A stretch of 64,000 bases of DNA from an uncultured Clostridia bacterium (GCA_947627765.1 CANQXA010000001.1:1-64000); one strand, 5' to 3'; numbered from the stretch's first letter, positions 43,143 through 53,527 are shown. Numbers and translations: made by a program. Notes: generated by a model from the sequence alone, not told the origin.

Positions 43143-43171
43143 TTGACATGGTGCCGCCGTTCTGTTATAAT
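43143..43171 (+). promoter_or_regulatory. Consensus extended -10 promoter for ftsA-like and ftsZ
   Basis: TTGACA (43143-43148) and TATAAT (43166-43171), 17 bp apart, with TGt before the -10. The predicted start near 43178 leaves a leader of about 47 nt. Confidence 0.92.
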
Positions 43172-43224
43172 ACTGTTGAATTACGCGCAACCGCGCGCGA
43201 TACCAACGCGAAAGAGGATTTGAG

Positions 43225-44367
43225 ATGAGACGCAAAAGCGTAGCGGTGCTCGACGTCCGTTCCTCCGAAGTGACCGTTTTGGTCGGCGAGAGGGGGGTCA
43301 ACAATACGTTCGTCTTCAAGGCGAGCCATACGGAACCCTACGGCGGCTATGAGGGCGGCGCGTTTTTCGATACGGAGGAATTCGCCGAGGCGGTCCACCG
43401 CTGTGTGGCGTCCGTCGAAAAGACGTGCAACGAGCGTCTGCGCTCTCTCTATGTGGGCGTACCGGGCGAGTTCGTCATGGTGCGTCCGCAGGAAAACCGC
43501 GCGGGCTATACGAAGAAGAGAAAGATCACCCCGCGGGAGACCGAAGCGCTCTCCGAGGGCGGCGTGGAGCAGTGCAAAGGTTACCGCTTCATCCGTGCGG
43601 CGAGCGTGGTCTATATCACGGGCGACAACCGCCGCGTCGTCGATCCGGTAGGGCTCTTCTCCTCGTCGCTCTACGGCGTCTTTGCCTATTTCTATTGCAC
43701 CGATTATTTCGCAGGGACGCTGGAATCCGTCTTTGCGGGAATGAAGATCGAGCTCACGTTTCTTCCCGCGGAGTACGCTTCTGCGGTCTACCTCATCCCC
43801 GCGGAGACGCGGGACGAATCGGCGCTCTTCCTCGATTCGGATTTTCTTACGACGACGGTTTCGGTCGTCCTCGGCGGGGGAGTCATCGCCCAACGCACCT
43901 TCGATTCGGGGCGCGGGCAGATCATCTTCCGCCTCATGAAGAGATTTTCTCTCCCGTACGGCGCGGCAGCCGCACTGCTTCCGAGGGCGAATCTCTACGT
44001 CAAGGAGGGCGCGGGGACCTTTGAATTTCTCTTCGACGGCGTGCTCTATGAGATCGACAGGAGCAGGCTCGCAGAAACCGTGGAAGAGGGGCTCGACGAT
44101 ATTCTCGAGGGCGTGAGCGCGTTTTTGGACGAGATCGCGGGGGAGATCGACCGTCCCGTCTATGTGACGGGCGCGGGAGTGACCGACATCCGCGGCGCGC
44201 TCGAACACATCACCAAACGGCTGAGCCGCGTGACGGAGCTCGTCGGTCCCGATCTTCCTTACTACAACAAACCCGCTATGAGCTCGCGCATCGCGCTTCT
44301 TGCCATGGCGACCGGCGATGACCGCAACGGTTCATTCCATCGTTTTTCCAATGTCTACGGAGGGTAA
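43225..44367 (+). CDS. FtsA-like divergent actin-family protein upstream of ftsZ
   Basis: The 380-residue protein has an actin-like layout: [16 protein letters not shown] (phosphate-1-like loop), [12 protein letters not shown], a central [19 protein letters not shown] segment like the FtsA 1C/2A region, [21 protein letters not shown] (phosphate-2-like) and [13 protein letters not shown]. Two nucleotides separate it from ftsZ, the classic ftsA position. Identity to textbook FtsA is low: the phosphate loops are altered (DVRSSE, DSDFLTT), and the C-terminus (HRFSNVYGG) lacks the amphipathic membrane-targeting helix of FtsA. It may tether FtsZ by other means or serve a regulatory role. Confidence 0.78.
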   Translation: MRRKSVAVLDVRSSEVTVLVGERGVNNTFVFKASHTEPYGGYEGGAFFDTEEFAEAVHRCVASVEKTCNERLRSLYVGVPGEFVMVRPQENRAGYTKKRKITPRETEALSEGGVEQCKGYRFIRAASVVYITGDNRRVVDPVGLFSSSLYGVFAYFYCTDYFAGTLESVFAGMKIELTFLPAEYASAVYLIPAETRDESALFLDSDFLTTTVSVVLGGGVIAQRTFDSGRGQIIFRLMKRFSLPYGAAAALLPRANLYVKEGAGTFEFLFDGVLYEIDRSRLAETVEEGLDDILEGVSAFLDEIAGEIDRPVYVTGAGVTDIRGALEHITKRLSRVTELVGPDLPYYNKPAMSSRIALLAMATGDDRNGSFHRFSNVYGG

Positions 44368-44369
44368 TT

Positions 44370-45668
44370 ATGTACAACGAACAATACGGTGAGCGCTATG
44401 AAAATCAGCCGCAGGAGACCGAGATCGTCTCCAACGGGATCCCGAAGATCCGCGTCATCGGCGTCGGCGGGGGCGGCAACAATGCCGTCAACCGCATGAT
44501 CGACGCCAAGATCACGAGTGCGGAATATATTGCCGTCAATACCGACGCGCAGATCTTGCTCTGCAATAAAGCTCCCACCAAGATCCAGATCGGCGTGAAG
44601 CGCACGCGCGGTTTGGGCGCGGGCGCCGATCCCGAAGTGGGAAGAGAGGCCGCCGAGGAGAGCAAGGACCAGCTCGCGAGAGCCATCGACGGGACCGATC
44701 TTCTCTTCATCACCGCGGGAATGGGCGGCGGAACGGGGACGGGCGCCGCGCCCGTCATTGCCAAGATCGCCCGCGAGAAGCAGATCCTTACGGTCGCGGT
44801 CGTCACCGAGCCGTTTGCCTTCGAGGGCAGGCGGAAGATGGACAACGCCATCAAAGGCATCGAAAATCTCAATAAATACGTGGACGCGCTGATCATCATC
44901 CCCAACGAGCGCATCCGCGAAGTCGTGGATCGGAGCGCTACGGTCAACGAGGCGTTTTCCGTTGCGGACGACGTATTGAGGCAGGGCATCCGCGGGATCG
45001 CCGATCTCATCGTCACGCCCGGGCTCATCAACTGCGACTTTGCGGACGTCCGCACCGTTCTCAAAGACAAGGGTCTCGCCCACATGGGCGTCGGCGTCGC
45101 AAAGGGCGAGAACCGCATTGTCGATGCGGTGAAGCTCGCAGTCAACAGCCCTCTGCTCGAAACGACCATCGAGGGCGCGACGGGGATCATCGTCAGTATC
45201 GTCGGCGGTCCCGACCTCACGCTCGACGAAGTGGGCACCGCGATGGGGCTCATCCACGGCGTGGTCGATTTCAACGCGATGATCATCCCGGGCGCGTGCG
45301 TAGACCCCGGCATCCGCGACGAGGTGGAAGTCACCGTGATAGCGACGGGTTTCCCCAGCGCAGAGCGGATCCTCAGCGAGAACCGCTATGCCGCGGAGGA
45401 ACATTCCCCTTACTATTCCCAGCCCGTTCCGCAACCCGAGCCCCGTCCCGAGCCCTATCCCAAGGCACAGCCCCGCACGGTATATCCCGGCGCGGCGGAA
45501 CGCCGTCCTCAGCCCGAGCCCTACAAGAATGAGCCCGCGGATTTCAGAACGCGGCAGGAACAGCCCTATGAACCCTATGAGCCCTACCGCGGCAAGGCGG
45601 AAGAGCAGGCGGAAGCCGACGACGAGAACCTTCCCGCCTTTGTCCGCAAACTGCTCGGCAAAAAATAA
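44370..45668 (+). CDS. ftsZ: Cell division protein FtsZ
   Basis: The 432-residue tubulin homologue has [14 protein letters not shown], the tubulin signature [10 protein letters not shown] near residue 118, the T7 loop with [11 protein letters not shown], and a conserved core to about residue 320. A Pro/Arg/Glu-rich linker of about 90 residues (repeated QPEP-, RPEP- and YEPYEPY-type units) follows, then the C-terminal peptide [12 protein letters not shown], a variant of the FtsZ tail that binds membrane tethers. It assembles the division ring. Confidence 0.97.
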   Translation: MYNEQYGERYENQPQETEIVSNGIPKIRVIGVGGGGNNAVNRMIDAKITSAEYIAVNTDAQILLCNKAPTKIQIGVKRTRGLGAGADPEVGREAAEESKDQLARAIDGTDLLFITAGMGGGTGTGAAPVIAKIAREKQILTVAVVTEPFAFEGRRKMDNAIKGIENLNKYVDALIIIPNERIREVVDRSATVNEAFSVADDVLRQGIRGIADLIVTPGLINCDFADVRTVLKDKGLAHMGVGVAKGENRIVDAVKLAVNSPLLETTIEGATGIIVSIVGGPDLTLDEVGTAMGLIHGVVDFNAMIIPGACVDPGIRDEVEVTVIATGFPSAERILSENRYAAEEHSPYYSQPVPQPEPRPEPYPKAQPRTVYPGAAERRPQPEPYKNEPADFRTRQEQPYEPYEPYRGKAEEQAEADDENLPAFVRKLLGKK

Positions 45669-45723
45669 ATCGTTTTCGGTGATCGGCGCGGTTTCGGGTC
45701 GATCAGTCGTTTTACGGGGATCC

Positions 45724-45760
45724 CGCAAAAGGGGTCTCCCTTCCGTCAGCCGCTTTTGCG
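45724..45760. other. Inverted repeat in the ftsZ-licD gap
   Basis: CGCAAAAG (45724-45731) and CTTTTGCG (45753-45760) are perfectly complementary across 21 nt. There is no T-run after the second arm, so this is not a clear intrinsic terminator. Nothing else is evident in the 147-bp gap. Confidence 0.4.
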
Positions 45761-45815
45761 CGATGTACGCCGTACGCCCGCCGCGCGTCGGTAAAACCAA
45801 CATGGGAGAACACGG

Positions 45816-46652
45816 ATGAAATACTTGACGATCGATGAGATCCACGGCGCGTTGCTCGGAATGCTTACGGAGTTCGACCGCGTCTGCCGTGCGCACGGCT
45901 TGCGTTATTCGCTCGCTTACGGGACCCTTCTCGGCGCCGCCCGCCACAAGGGGTTTATCCCTTGGGACGACGACGTAGACGTCATGATGCCCCGTCCCGA
46001 CTATGAGAAGCTCTATGCGCTCATGAAATCGGGGGAAGCGGGGCTTTCTCCGCACTTTTGGATCTCGGACGACCGCGAAAAGGGGGCCCTGTATCCCTTT
46101 ATGAAGCTCGTGGACGACCGCTTTACCGTAAAGAGCAGTTCGCACATCGAGATCAAGAATCTCTATCTCGACATTTTCCCCGCCGACGGCGTTCCCGACG
46201 TTTCCCCCAAAGAGCGGAAAAAGATGTTCCGCAAGGAACTGTTCTGCAACTTCGTGATCTCCATGAATTTATGGTACGTCTTTGCCGATAAATGGTGGGG
46301 GTATGTGATCCGTCCCTTCTTCTTTTGGTTCTATCTCATTTGGATGTGCTACGGCAAAAAACGCGCGATAAGGCGCATCCGCGGTCTGCTTCTCAAATTT
46401 CCCTTTGAGGAATGTGAGATGTGCGACAACCGCGCATGGGGGCAGACGATGGACGATATTCCAAAATCTTATTACGACGATCTCATCGAAATGGAGTTTG
46501 AAGGGCACAAATTTTTCGGTTTTGCGGAGTACGATAAATTTCTTACGATCCGCTACGGCGACTACATGACGCCGCCTCCTCCGAAAAAGCGGCAGACGCA
46601 CCATTTGAAAGTTTACAGGAACGAAATCCACGGCGAAGAGGTAACGGAATGA
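45816..46652 (+). CDS. LicD family phosphotransferase/nucleotidyltransferase
   Basis: The 278-residue protein has the LicD fold: LAYGTLLGAARHKGFIPWDDDVDVMMPRPDY (the GT-LGA and DDDVD metal motif near residues 35-65) and NLYLDIFPADGVPD. LicD proteins transfer phosphocholine or similar groups from a CDP-activated donor to surface glycans. The next genes encode two cytidylyltransferases and a reductase, so a CDP-linked donor made by the cassette is the likely partner. A central hydrophobic segment (about residues 155-185) suggests membrane association. GGGAG precedes ATG 45816; the stop overlaps the next ATG. Confidence 0.88.
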   Translation: MKYLTIDEIHGALLGMLTEFDRVCRAHGLRYSLAYGTLLGAARHKGFIPWDDDVDVMMPRPDYEKLYALMKSGEAGLSPHFWISDDREKGALYPFMKLVDDRFTVKSSSHIEIKNLYLDIFPADGVPDVSPKERKKMFRKELFCNFVISMNLWYVFADKWWGYVIRPFFFWFYLIWMCYGKKRAIRRIRGLLLKFPFEECEMCDNRAWGQTMDDIPKSYYDDLIEMEFEGHKFFGFAEYDKFLTIRYGDYMTPPPPKKRQTHHLKVYRNEIHGEEVTE

Positions 46653-47345
46653 ACATCGCATTGATCCTTGCGGGCGGTTCGGGACAGCGTATGGGGCAGG
46701 AGATCCCCAAGCAGTTCCTCAATGTCAACGATAAGCCCGTCATTATGTATACATTGGAAGCGTTTCAGAACCATCCCAACATCGATGGCATCGAAGTGGT
46801 CTGTATCGAGGGTTGGGACGCCATTCTGCAAGCGTATTGCCGCCAATACCATATTACCAAGCTCGAAAACATCGTTCTCGGAGGCGTGAACGGGCAGGAT
46901 TCCATTCGCAACGGCGTCATGGATATTGCTTCCCGCCACAACGACGACGATTTGATTCTCATCCACGACGGGATCCGCCCGATGGTCTCGCACGACATCA
47001 TTTCGGATAATATCCGCGTCGCGCAAAAATACGGCAACGCAATCACCGCGATCCCTTGCATGGAGGCGATGTTGATTACGCAAGACGGGACCGAAGCCCG
47101 CGCGCAGATTCCGCGCAACGAACTGAGACGCACGCAGACCCCGCAGACGGCTACCGTGAAATGTTTGGTCGACGCACACAGAGAAGCGCTTGCGCGCGGG
47201 ATCACCGCATCGATCGCAACTTGCACAATGTTGATTGAAATGGGGGGGGGGTGTTTACTTCTCGCTCGGTTCGGAGAAGAACATCAAGCTGACAACGACG
47301 GACGATCTCGATATTTTCCGTGCATTGCTCGCCGTGAGAGGATAG
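46649..47345 (+). CDS. TarI/IspD-like cytidylyltransferase, out of frame at a G10 tract
   Basis: The first 198 residues read as an IspD/TarI-type CTP transferase: ALILAGGSGQRMGQEIPKQF at the start, IHDGIRPMV, RAQIPRNELRRTQTPQT. At G47242-G47251 (ten Gs) the frame shifts. As given, the frame runs into unrelated residues to 48427, through the next gene. With nine Gs it continues as VYFSLGSEKNIKL and ends DLDIFRALLAVRG at TAG 47343-47345, a normal 232-residue protein ending 6 nt before the next start. It would activate methylerythritol phosphate, ribitol phosphate or a similar polyol for the LicD cassette. The interruption is phase variation, a real mutation, or a homopolymer read error. Confidence 0.8.
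47242..47251 (+). repeat. Homopolymeric G10 tract in a coding sequence
   Basis: Ten consecutive Gs follow the AT of an ATG codon. Loss of one G restores the cytidylyltransferase frame. G tracts of this length are prone to slipped-strand mispairing. Confidence 0.9.
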
Positions 47346-47351
47346 AACGCT

Positions 47352-48377
47352 ATGAAATTCAACGAAAGTTACTTTGCCGATTTGAAGAAAGCGGCGTCGG
47401 CGGCGCCCCTCGAAAGTTTGCAGGGCAAGTCCGTCTGCATTACGGGCGCGACCGGTTTGATCGGTTCCGCGATCGCCGATCTTCTGCTCTACGGCAAACT
47501 TCATCTCGGCTTCGGCTACGATTTGACGTTTACGGCGCGTTCTGCGGAAAAGGCGGAAAGCAGGTTTGCCTACGGCAAGGGCGCTTACCGTCCCATGCGT
47601 TTTGTCTGCGGAGAGCCGTTCAAAGGGGAGACTTCCTTCGATTACCTGATCCACTGCGCGGAGAACGCTCATCCGCAGGCGTTTTCGGCTCATCCCGCGG
47701 AGACGGCGAATTCTGCGCTTGCGGGCGCGCACGAGCTCCTCGAATGGACGAGACGGAAGGGCGGGAGATTCTGCTACCTGTCCTCGAGCGAGGTCTATGG
47801 GAAGTTGGACGCGGAAAAACCGATCGGAGAGAACGATTTCGGCTATGTCGATTTGAAAGATCCTCGCTCCTGCTATCCTTCGGCGAAGCGGATGATCGAA
47901 ACGCTCTGCGCCTGCTATCGGAAGGAATACGGCGCCGACTGCGTCATAGTCCGTCCCGGTCATATTTACGGACCGCAGTTTACCAAAGAGGATTCGCGCG
48001 TCTTTGCCCAATTTGCGCGGGATGTGCTCGCGGGGCGGGATATCGTGATGAAGAGCGAAGGCAGGCAGATGCGTTCCTACTGTTATACGCTCGACTGTGC
48101 GAGCGCGATCTTGACGGTCGCCGTGCGCGGCGGGTGCGGAGAGGCATACAATATTTCCAACCGCCGCTCTCTCGCCACGATCCGCGAACTTGCGGAGACG
48201 TTTGCGCGTCTTTCGGGAAGGAAAGTCGTCTTCGATCTTCCTTCGGAAGCGGAACGGGCGGGCTACAACCGTATGACCTATTCCGCTCTCGCTTCGGAGA
48301 AGTTGGAAGCGCTCGGTTGGGAAGGACGGTTCGATTTGGAGGCGGGCGTCGCAGGAGTTCTCGCCGGAGCCGATTAA
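47352..48377 (+). CDS. NAD(P)-dependent epimerase/dehydratase (extended SDR) of the LicD cassette
   Basis: The 341-residue SDR has the Rossmann motif ITGATGLIGSAI near residue 30, LIHCAENAHP, the active-site Ser in YLSSSEVYG, and Tyr/Lys in CYPSAKRM. RPGHIYGPQ follows. It probably reduces or epimerises the sugar (phosphate) that the neighbouring cytidylyltransferase activates. The substrate cannot be read from sequence. It starts 6 nt after the restored end of the upstream gene, which supports that reading. Confidence 0.88.
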   Translation: MKFNESYFADLKKAASAAPLESLQGKSVCITGATGLIGSAIADLLLYGKLHLGFGYDLTFTARSAEKAESRFAYGKGAYRPMRFVCGEPFKGETSFDYLIHCAENAHPQAFSAHPAETANSALAGAHELLEWTRRKGGRFCYLSSSEVYGKLDAEKPIGENDFGYVDLKDPRSCYPSAKRMIETLCACYRKEYGADCVIVRPGHIYGPQFTKEDSRVFAQFARDVLAGRDIVMKSEGRQMRSYCYTLDCASAILTVAVRGGCGEAYNISNRRSLATIRELAETFARLSGRKVVFDLPSEAERAGYNRMTYSALASEKLEALGWEGRFDLEAGVAGVLAGAD

Positions 48378-48423
48378 GTTCTTGTATTTCTTTGCTTTCT
48401 CCCTGCAAAAAAGGAGGGAGCAA

Positions 48424-48825
48424 ATGAAACGCGTCTTGACCTACGGCACTTTTGACCTGTTGCATTACGGCCATATCCGTCTTCTGCAAAGAGCAAAGGC
48501 GCTCGGCGATTATCTCATCGTTGCGCTTTCGACCGATCGGTTCAACGAGGCCGAAAAGAACAAGAAGAGCTATTTTTCATACGAACACCGCAAGATGATG
48601 TTGGAAGCGATCCGCTATGTGGACGAGGTGATCCCCGAAACGCATTGGGGGCAGAAAGCGAAAGACGTCGAAAAGTATGAGATAGATGTGTTCGTGATGG
48701 GGGACGATTGGGCGGGCAAGTTCGACGGCTTGAAAACGGAAGTCAACCGTCCGCTGGAAATCGTCTATCTTTCGCGGACGCCCGAGATCAGCACGACGAA
48801 AATCAAAACGGAATTGAAACTGTAA
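48424..48825 (+). CDS. Glycerol-3-phosphate cytidylyltransferase-like protein (TagD/TarD type)
   Basis: The 133-residue nucleotidyltransferase has the start TYGTFDLLHYGHIRLL with the HxGH catalytic motif, and RTPEISTTKIK near the end, the counterpart of RTEGISTT in TagD. MGDDWAGKF is also typical. It would make CDP-glycerol from CTP and glycerol 3-phosphate for a wall or lipoteichoic-type polymer; ethanolamine phosphate is an alternative substrate. AAAGGAGGG precedes ATG 48424. It ends the cassette at a terminator. Confidence 0.88.
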   Translation: MKRVLTYGTFDLLHYGHIRLLQRAKALGDYLIVALSTDRFNEAEKNKKSYFSYEHRKMMLEAIRYVDEVIPETHWGQKAKDVEKYEIDVFVMGDDWAGKFDGLKTEVNRPLEIVYLSRTPEISTTKIKTELKL

Positions 48826-48827
48826 AT

Positions 48828-48854
48828 AAAAATCGGGGTTTCGCCCCGATTTTT
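48828..48854. terminator. Bidirectional terminator after the glycan cassette
   Basis: ATCGGGG (48832-48838) and CCCCGAT (48844-48850), extended by A-T pairs, form a stem with As before and Ts after, so it can act on both strands. Confidence 0.88.
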
Positions 48855-48865
48855 ACTATGCGGAT

Positions 48866-48897
48866 AAAAAATCGGAGCCTGCGGGCTCCGAAATTTT

Positions 48898-48898
<1 letters not shown>
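48866..48898. terminator. Terminator of groEL (minus strand), also bidirectional in form
   Basis: CGGAGCC (48873-48879) and GGCTCCG (48884-48890) with a 4-nt loop. The minus strand continues into six Us, the plus strand into AAATTTTTT. Confidence 0.88.
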
Positions 48899-50550
<1,652 letters not shown>

Positions 50551-50835
50551 TTATTCAACGATCGCCAGAATGTCCGACTGCTTGATGATGGTAAATTCTT
50601 TGCCGTCCACCTTGAAGTCGGTCCCCGCATACTTGGCGCAGAGGACTTTATCTCCCGTTTTCACCTGCATCGTGATCTCTTTCCCGTCTACGGTCCCGCC
50701 GGGGCCGACCGCCACGACGACGCACGTCTGGGGTTTTTCCTGTGCGGAAGAGGGAAGATAGAAACCGCTCTTCGTCTTTTCTTCGACGGTGACCGCTTCG
50801 ACGACCACTTTGTCGAACAAGGGCTTGATATTCAT
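50551..50835 (-). CDS. groES: Co-chaperonin GroES (10 kDa)
   Basis: The 94-residue protein begins MNIKPLFDKVVVEAV, with the mobile loop EEKTKSGFYLPSSAQEKPQ, VVAVGPG, and VLCAKYAGTDFKVDGKEF. It caps GroEL. A GGAGGTAA ribosome site lies just upstream. The leader is short (about 26 nt) and contains no CIRCE inverted repeat. Confidence 0.97.
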   Translation of the reverse strand: MNIKPLFDKVVVEAVTVEEKTKSGFYLPSSAQEKPQTCVVVAVGPGGTVDGKEITMQVKTGDKVLCAKYAGTDFKVDGKEFTIIKQSDILAIVE

Positions 50836-50867
50836 ATTAAGGTTACCTCCTGATAATTTCCTTACCT

Positions 50868-50895
50868 ATTATAAACGCTGAAAGGGAAAAGTCAA
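50868..50895 (-). promoter_or_regulatory. groES-groEL promoter without CIRCE
   Basis: On the minus strand TTGACT (50895-50890) and TATAAT (50873-50868) are 16 bp apart. Neither a CIRCE repeat (TTAGCACTC with GAGTGCTAA) nor tandem CtsR heptads were found between 50836 and 51000. Confidence 0.78.
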
Positions 50896-50982
50896 ACGGA
50901 AAAACAAAAATTTTCGGAAAAAAACGGAAAATAATTTTACGCCGCACGGGAGGCGTCGGGGAGTGGGAATACGGAAAAATCC

Positions 50983-51011
50983 TTGCAATCGGGGGGAAGT
51001 TGTGTTATAAT
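50983..51011 (+). promoter_or_regulatory. Extended -10 promoter of the dCMP deaminase gene
   Basis: TTGCAA (50983-50988) and TATAAT (51006-51011), 17 bp apart, TGt before the -10. The leader of about 13 nt holds an AGGAGG. Confidence 0.85.
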
Positions 51012-51030
51012 GCGAGTAGGAGGCAAGGAT

Positions 51031-51483
51031 ATGGATAAGTGGGATCAGAGATTTATGGAACTCACCGAGAAGGTCGGCAGTTGGGCAAGCTGTCTCCGCC
51101 GCAAGGTCGGTGCGATCATTGTGCGCGATCATCGGGTCATGACGACCGGTTACAACGGCGCTCCGGCGGGCATTGTCTCCTGCGTCGAGCGGGGGAAGTG
51201 CCTCAGGACCGAGAACAACATCCCCAGCGGGACGCACGCGGAGATCTGCTACGCCGCGCACGCCGAACAAAACGCGCTCATTCAGGCGGCGAAATACGGG
51301 GTGAATATCGACGGCGCGACGTTATACTGTACCCACCAGCCGTGCGTCATCTGCGCGAAGATGATCATCAACGCGGGGATCAAGCGGGTCGTCTACAAAG
51401 AGGGCTATCCCGACGATTTTTCGATGCGTCTCTTCGAAGAGGCGGGTACCGAAGTGGAAAAGGTCGGCGACGGCGAGGAATAA
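51031..51483 (+). CDS. dCMP deaminase (ComEB-like)
   Basis: The 150-residue zinc deaminase has THAEICYAAHAEQNA (His zinc ligand and catalytic Glu) and HQPCVICAKMI (two Cys ligands), plus TGYNGAPAG near residue 38. It converts dCMP to dUMP for thymidylate synthesis. In Bacillus the homologue is named ComEB for its operon, without a proven competence role. ATG 51031 was chosen from the AGGAGG site and homology. Confidence 0.92.
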   Translation: MDKWDQRFMELTEKVGSWASCLRRKVGAIIVRDHRVMTTGYNGAPAGIVSCVERGKCLRTENNIPSGTHAEICYAAHAEQNALIQAAKYGVNIDGATLYCTHQPCVICAKMIINAGIKRVVYKEGYPDDFSMRLFEEAGTEVEKVGDGEE

Positions 51484-51548
51484 CCCGCCGCGTTTGCCCA
51501 AAGTTTGCGATTGAAATCAAAATGACAGAAAAGAAAGGAGAAAAGAAC

Positions 51549-52064
51549 ATGGATCCGATCGTTACGTTTGAAATGGAAAACGGAAAAGTATTCAAGGCGG
51601 CGCTTCATCCTGCGGCGGCGCCCAACACCGTAAACAACTTCATTTCGCTGGTTGGAAAAGGATTTTACGACGGGCTGATCTTTCACCGCGTGATCAGCGG
51701 CTTTATGATACAGGGCGGAGACCCGAAGGGAACGGGGACGGGCGGTCCCGGATATTGCATTGCGGGGGAGTTCAAGGCGAACGGCTTTTCCAATCCCTTG
51801 AAGCACAGCCGCGGCGTGCTGTCGATGGCGCGCGCGCAAAATCCCGATTCGGCGGGCTCCCAATTTTTCATCATGCATGAGGACGGGTTCTTTCTCGACG
51901 GACAATACGCCGCGTTCGGCGAGGTTATCGAGGGGATGGAGACGGTGGACGAGATCGCCTCTGAAAAGACCGACTTCCGCGACCGTCCGCTTCGGGAACA
52001 GAAGATGAAGAAAGTCACCGTGGAGACTTTCGGCGTCAACTATCCCGCGCCGAAGACCAAATAA
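51549..52064 (+). CDS. Peptidyl-prolyl cis-trans isomerase, cyclophilin type
   Basis: The 171-residue cytoplasmic cyclophilin lacks a signal peptide. It has the core FHRVISGFMIQGGDPKGTGTGGPGY (catalytic Arg, Phe, Gln), LSMARAQNPDSAGSQFFI, and the FLDGQYAAFGEVIEGM segment. It speeds proline isomerisation. An AAAGGAG site (51534-51541) favours ATG 51549 over ATG 51522. Confidence 0.93.
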   Translation: MDPIVTFEMENGKVFKAALHPAAAPNTVNNFISLVGKGFYDGLIFHRVISGFMIQGGDPKGTGTGGPGYCIAGEFKANGFSNPLKHSRGVLSMARAQNPDSAGSQFFIMHEDGFFLDGQYAAFGEVIEGMETVDEIASEKTDFRDRPLREQKMKKVTVETFGVNYPAPKTK

Positions 52065-52074
52065 ACCGAGGCAT

Positions 52075-52090
52075 GCGAAGTACTATGTCA
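52075..52090 (+). repeat. Copy 3 of the GCGMAGTAYTATGTCA motif, overlapping the purB start codon
   Basis: GCGAAGTACTATGTCA contains the purB ATG (52085-52087). It matches the first half of the palindromic repeat that lies 34 bp after the purB stop at 14 of 16 positions. Confidence 0.5.
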
Positions 52091-53527
52091 GACAAATTAC
52101 TTTACGAAAATCCCTTAACGACCCGTTACGCAAGCCGCGAGATGCTCGAAAACTTCGGCGACGCCAAGCGGTTCCGCCTGTGGCGGAAACTTTGGATCGC
52201 GCTTGCGGAGAGCGAGATGGAGCTGGGGCTTCCCATCACCGAGGCGCAGGTCGAAGAGCTCAAAGCCCATGCCGACGACATCGATTTCGGGCGGGCGGAG
52301 GAGTATGAGCGGCAGGTGCGGCACGACGTCATGGCGCACGTCAAGGCGTTCGGCGACGCCGCGCCCGGCGCCGCGGGGATCATCCATTTGGGTGCAACGA
52401 GCTGTTTTGTGGACTGCAACTCCGAGATCATGATCCTGCACGACGGCTTAAAGATCCTCTTGAAGAAGCTCGTCAACGTCATCGATAAGCTGAAAGATTT
52501 CGCGCTGAAATACCGCGATTTACCGACGCTCGGGTTTACCCATTTACAGCCCGCCCAGCTCACGACGGTGGGCAAGCGCGCGACGCTGTGGCTACAAGAC
52601 CTGATGCTCGATTACGAAAGTCTCACCGCATTGCTCGCCAAGGTCCGTCTGCGCGGTGTGAAGGGTACGACGGGTACGCAGGCGAGCTTTTTGGACCTCT
52701 TCGACGGCGACGGCGAAAAAGTCAAAGAGCTCGAGCGGCGGGTCGTCGCAAAACTCGGTTATTCCGCGGAGGAAGTCTATGCCGTCACAGGTCAGACATA
52801 TCCGCGGAAATTCGACTATAATGTACTCTGCGTGCTCTCCCAGATCGCCCAAAGCGCCTGTAAATTCTCCAACGACATCCGCCTTTTGCAGAATATGAAA
52901 GAGGTGGAAGAGCCCTTTGAGACGTCTCAGATCGGCTCCTCGGCGATGGCATACAAGCGGAATCCGATGCGTTGCGAACGCATGGGCAGTCTCGCCCGCT
53001 ATATGATCTCGCTCCCCGTGAACAGCGCGGTCACGGCGTCGACGCAGTGGTTCGAGCGCACGCTCGACGATTCGGCAAACCGCCGCATTGTCAACGCGCA
53101 AGCCTTCCTCACGGTAGACGCGATCCTCAATCTCTATATGAACGTCACGGAGGGGCTCGTCGTATACGATCGGATGATCGCGCGGCACGTCGCCGCCGAA
53201 CTTCCCTTCATGGCGACCGAAAATATCATCATGGAGTGCGTGAAAGCGGGGGGAGACCGGCAACAGCTCCATGAGCGCGTCAGACAGCTCTCGCAGGAAG
53301 CGGGGGCGGCAGTCAAACGGGAGGGGAAAGACAACGATCTTCTCGCCCGCATCGAAAAGGACGAAATGTTCGCGGCGGTCCGCGGCAGACTGCCCGAGAT
53401 CGTCGACGCGAAGAAATTTATCGGAAGGGCGCCCGCGCAGACGGAGGAATTCATCGAGCGGGAGATCCTGCCGATCCTCGCGCGGCACGCCGATCTGCTC
53501 GGAGCGCACGGAGAGGTGCGGGTATAG
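52085..53527 (+). CDS. purB: Adenylosuccinate lyase PurB
   Basis: The 480-residue fumarase-superfamily enzyme has ENPLTTRYASREM, HDVMAHVKAFGDAAPGAAGIIHLGATSCFV, THLQPAQLTTVGKRA, the signature GSSAMAYKRNPMRCE with the catalytic Ser loop, and a C-terminal helical domain. It cleaves SAICAR and adenylosuccinate in purine synthesis. ATG 52085 fits the family; ATG 52073 would add four residues. Neither start has a well-spaced ribosome site. Confidence 0.95.
   Translation: MSDKLLYENPLTTRYASREMLENFGDAKRFRLWRKLWIALAESEMELGLPITEAQVEELKAHADDIDFGRAEEYERQVRHDVMAHVKAFGDAAPGAAGIIHLGATSCFVDCNSEIMILHDGLKILLKKLVNVIDKLKDFALKYRDLPTLGFTHLQPAQLTTVGKRATLWLQDLMLDYESLTALLAKVRLRGVKGTTGTQASFLDLFDGDGEKVKELERRVVAKLGYSAEEVYAVTGQTYPRKFDYNVLCVLSQIAQSACKFSNDIRLLQNMKEVEEPFETSQIGSSAMAYKRNPMRCERMGSLARYMISLPVNSAVTASTQWFERTLDDSANRRIVNAQAFLTVDAILNLYMNVTEGLVVYDRMIARHVAAELPFMATENIIMECVKAGGDRQQLHERVRQLSQEAGAAVKREGKDNDLLARIEKDEMFAAVRGRLPEIVDAKKFIGRAPAQTEEFIEREILPILARHADLLGAHGEVRV

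Noticed and set aside
45669..45815. Terminator after ftsZ
   Set aside because: The inverted repeat has a 21-nt loop and no T-run, so only a generic inverted repeat is reported.
47346..48427. Continuation of the cytidylyltransferase frame to 48427 as a 592-residue fusion
   Set aside because: After the G tract the translation is unrelated to any fold and lies out of frame over a clear SDR gene; the restored frame ends naturally at 47345.
50890..50896. CtsR site upstream of groES
   Set aside because: Only one AGTCAAA is present; CtsR needs a tandem pair, and this one overlaps the -35 by coincidence of sequence.
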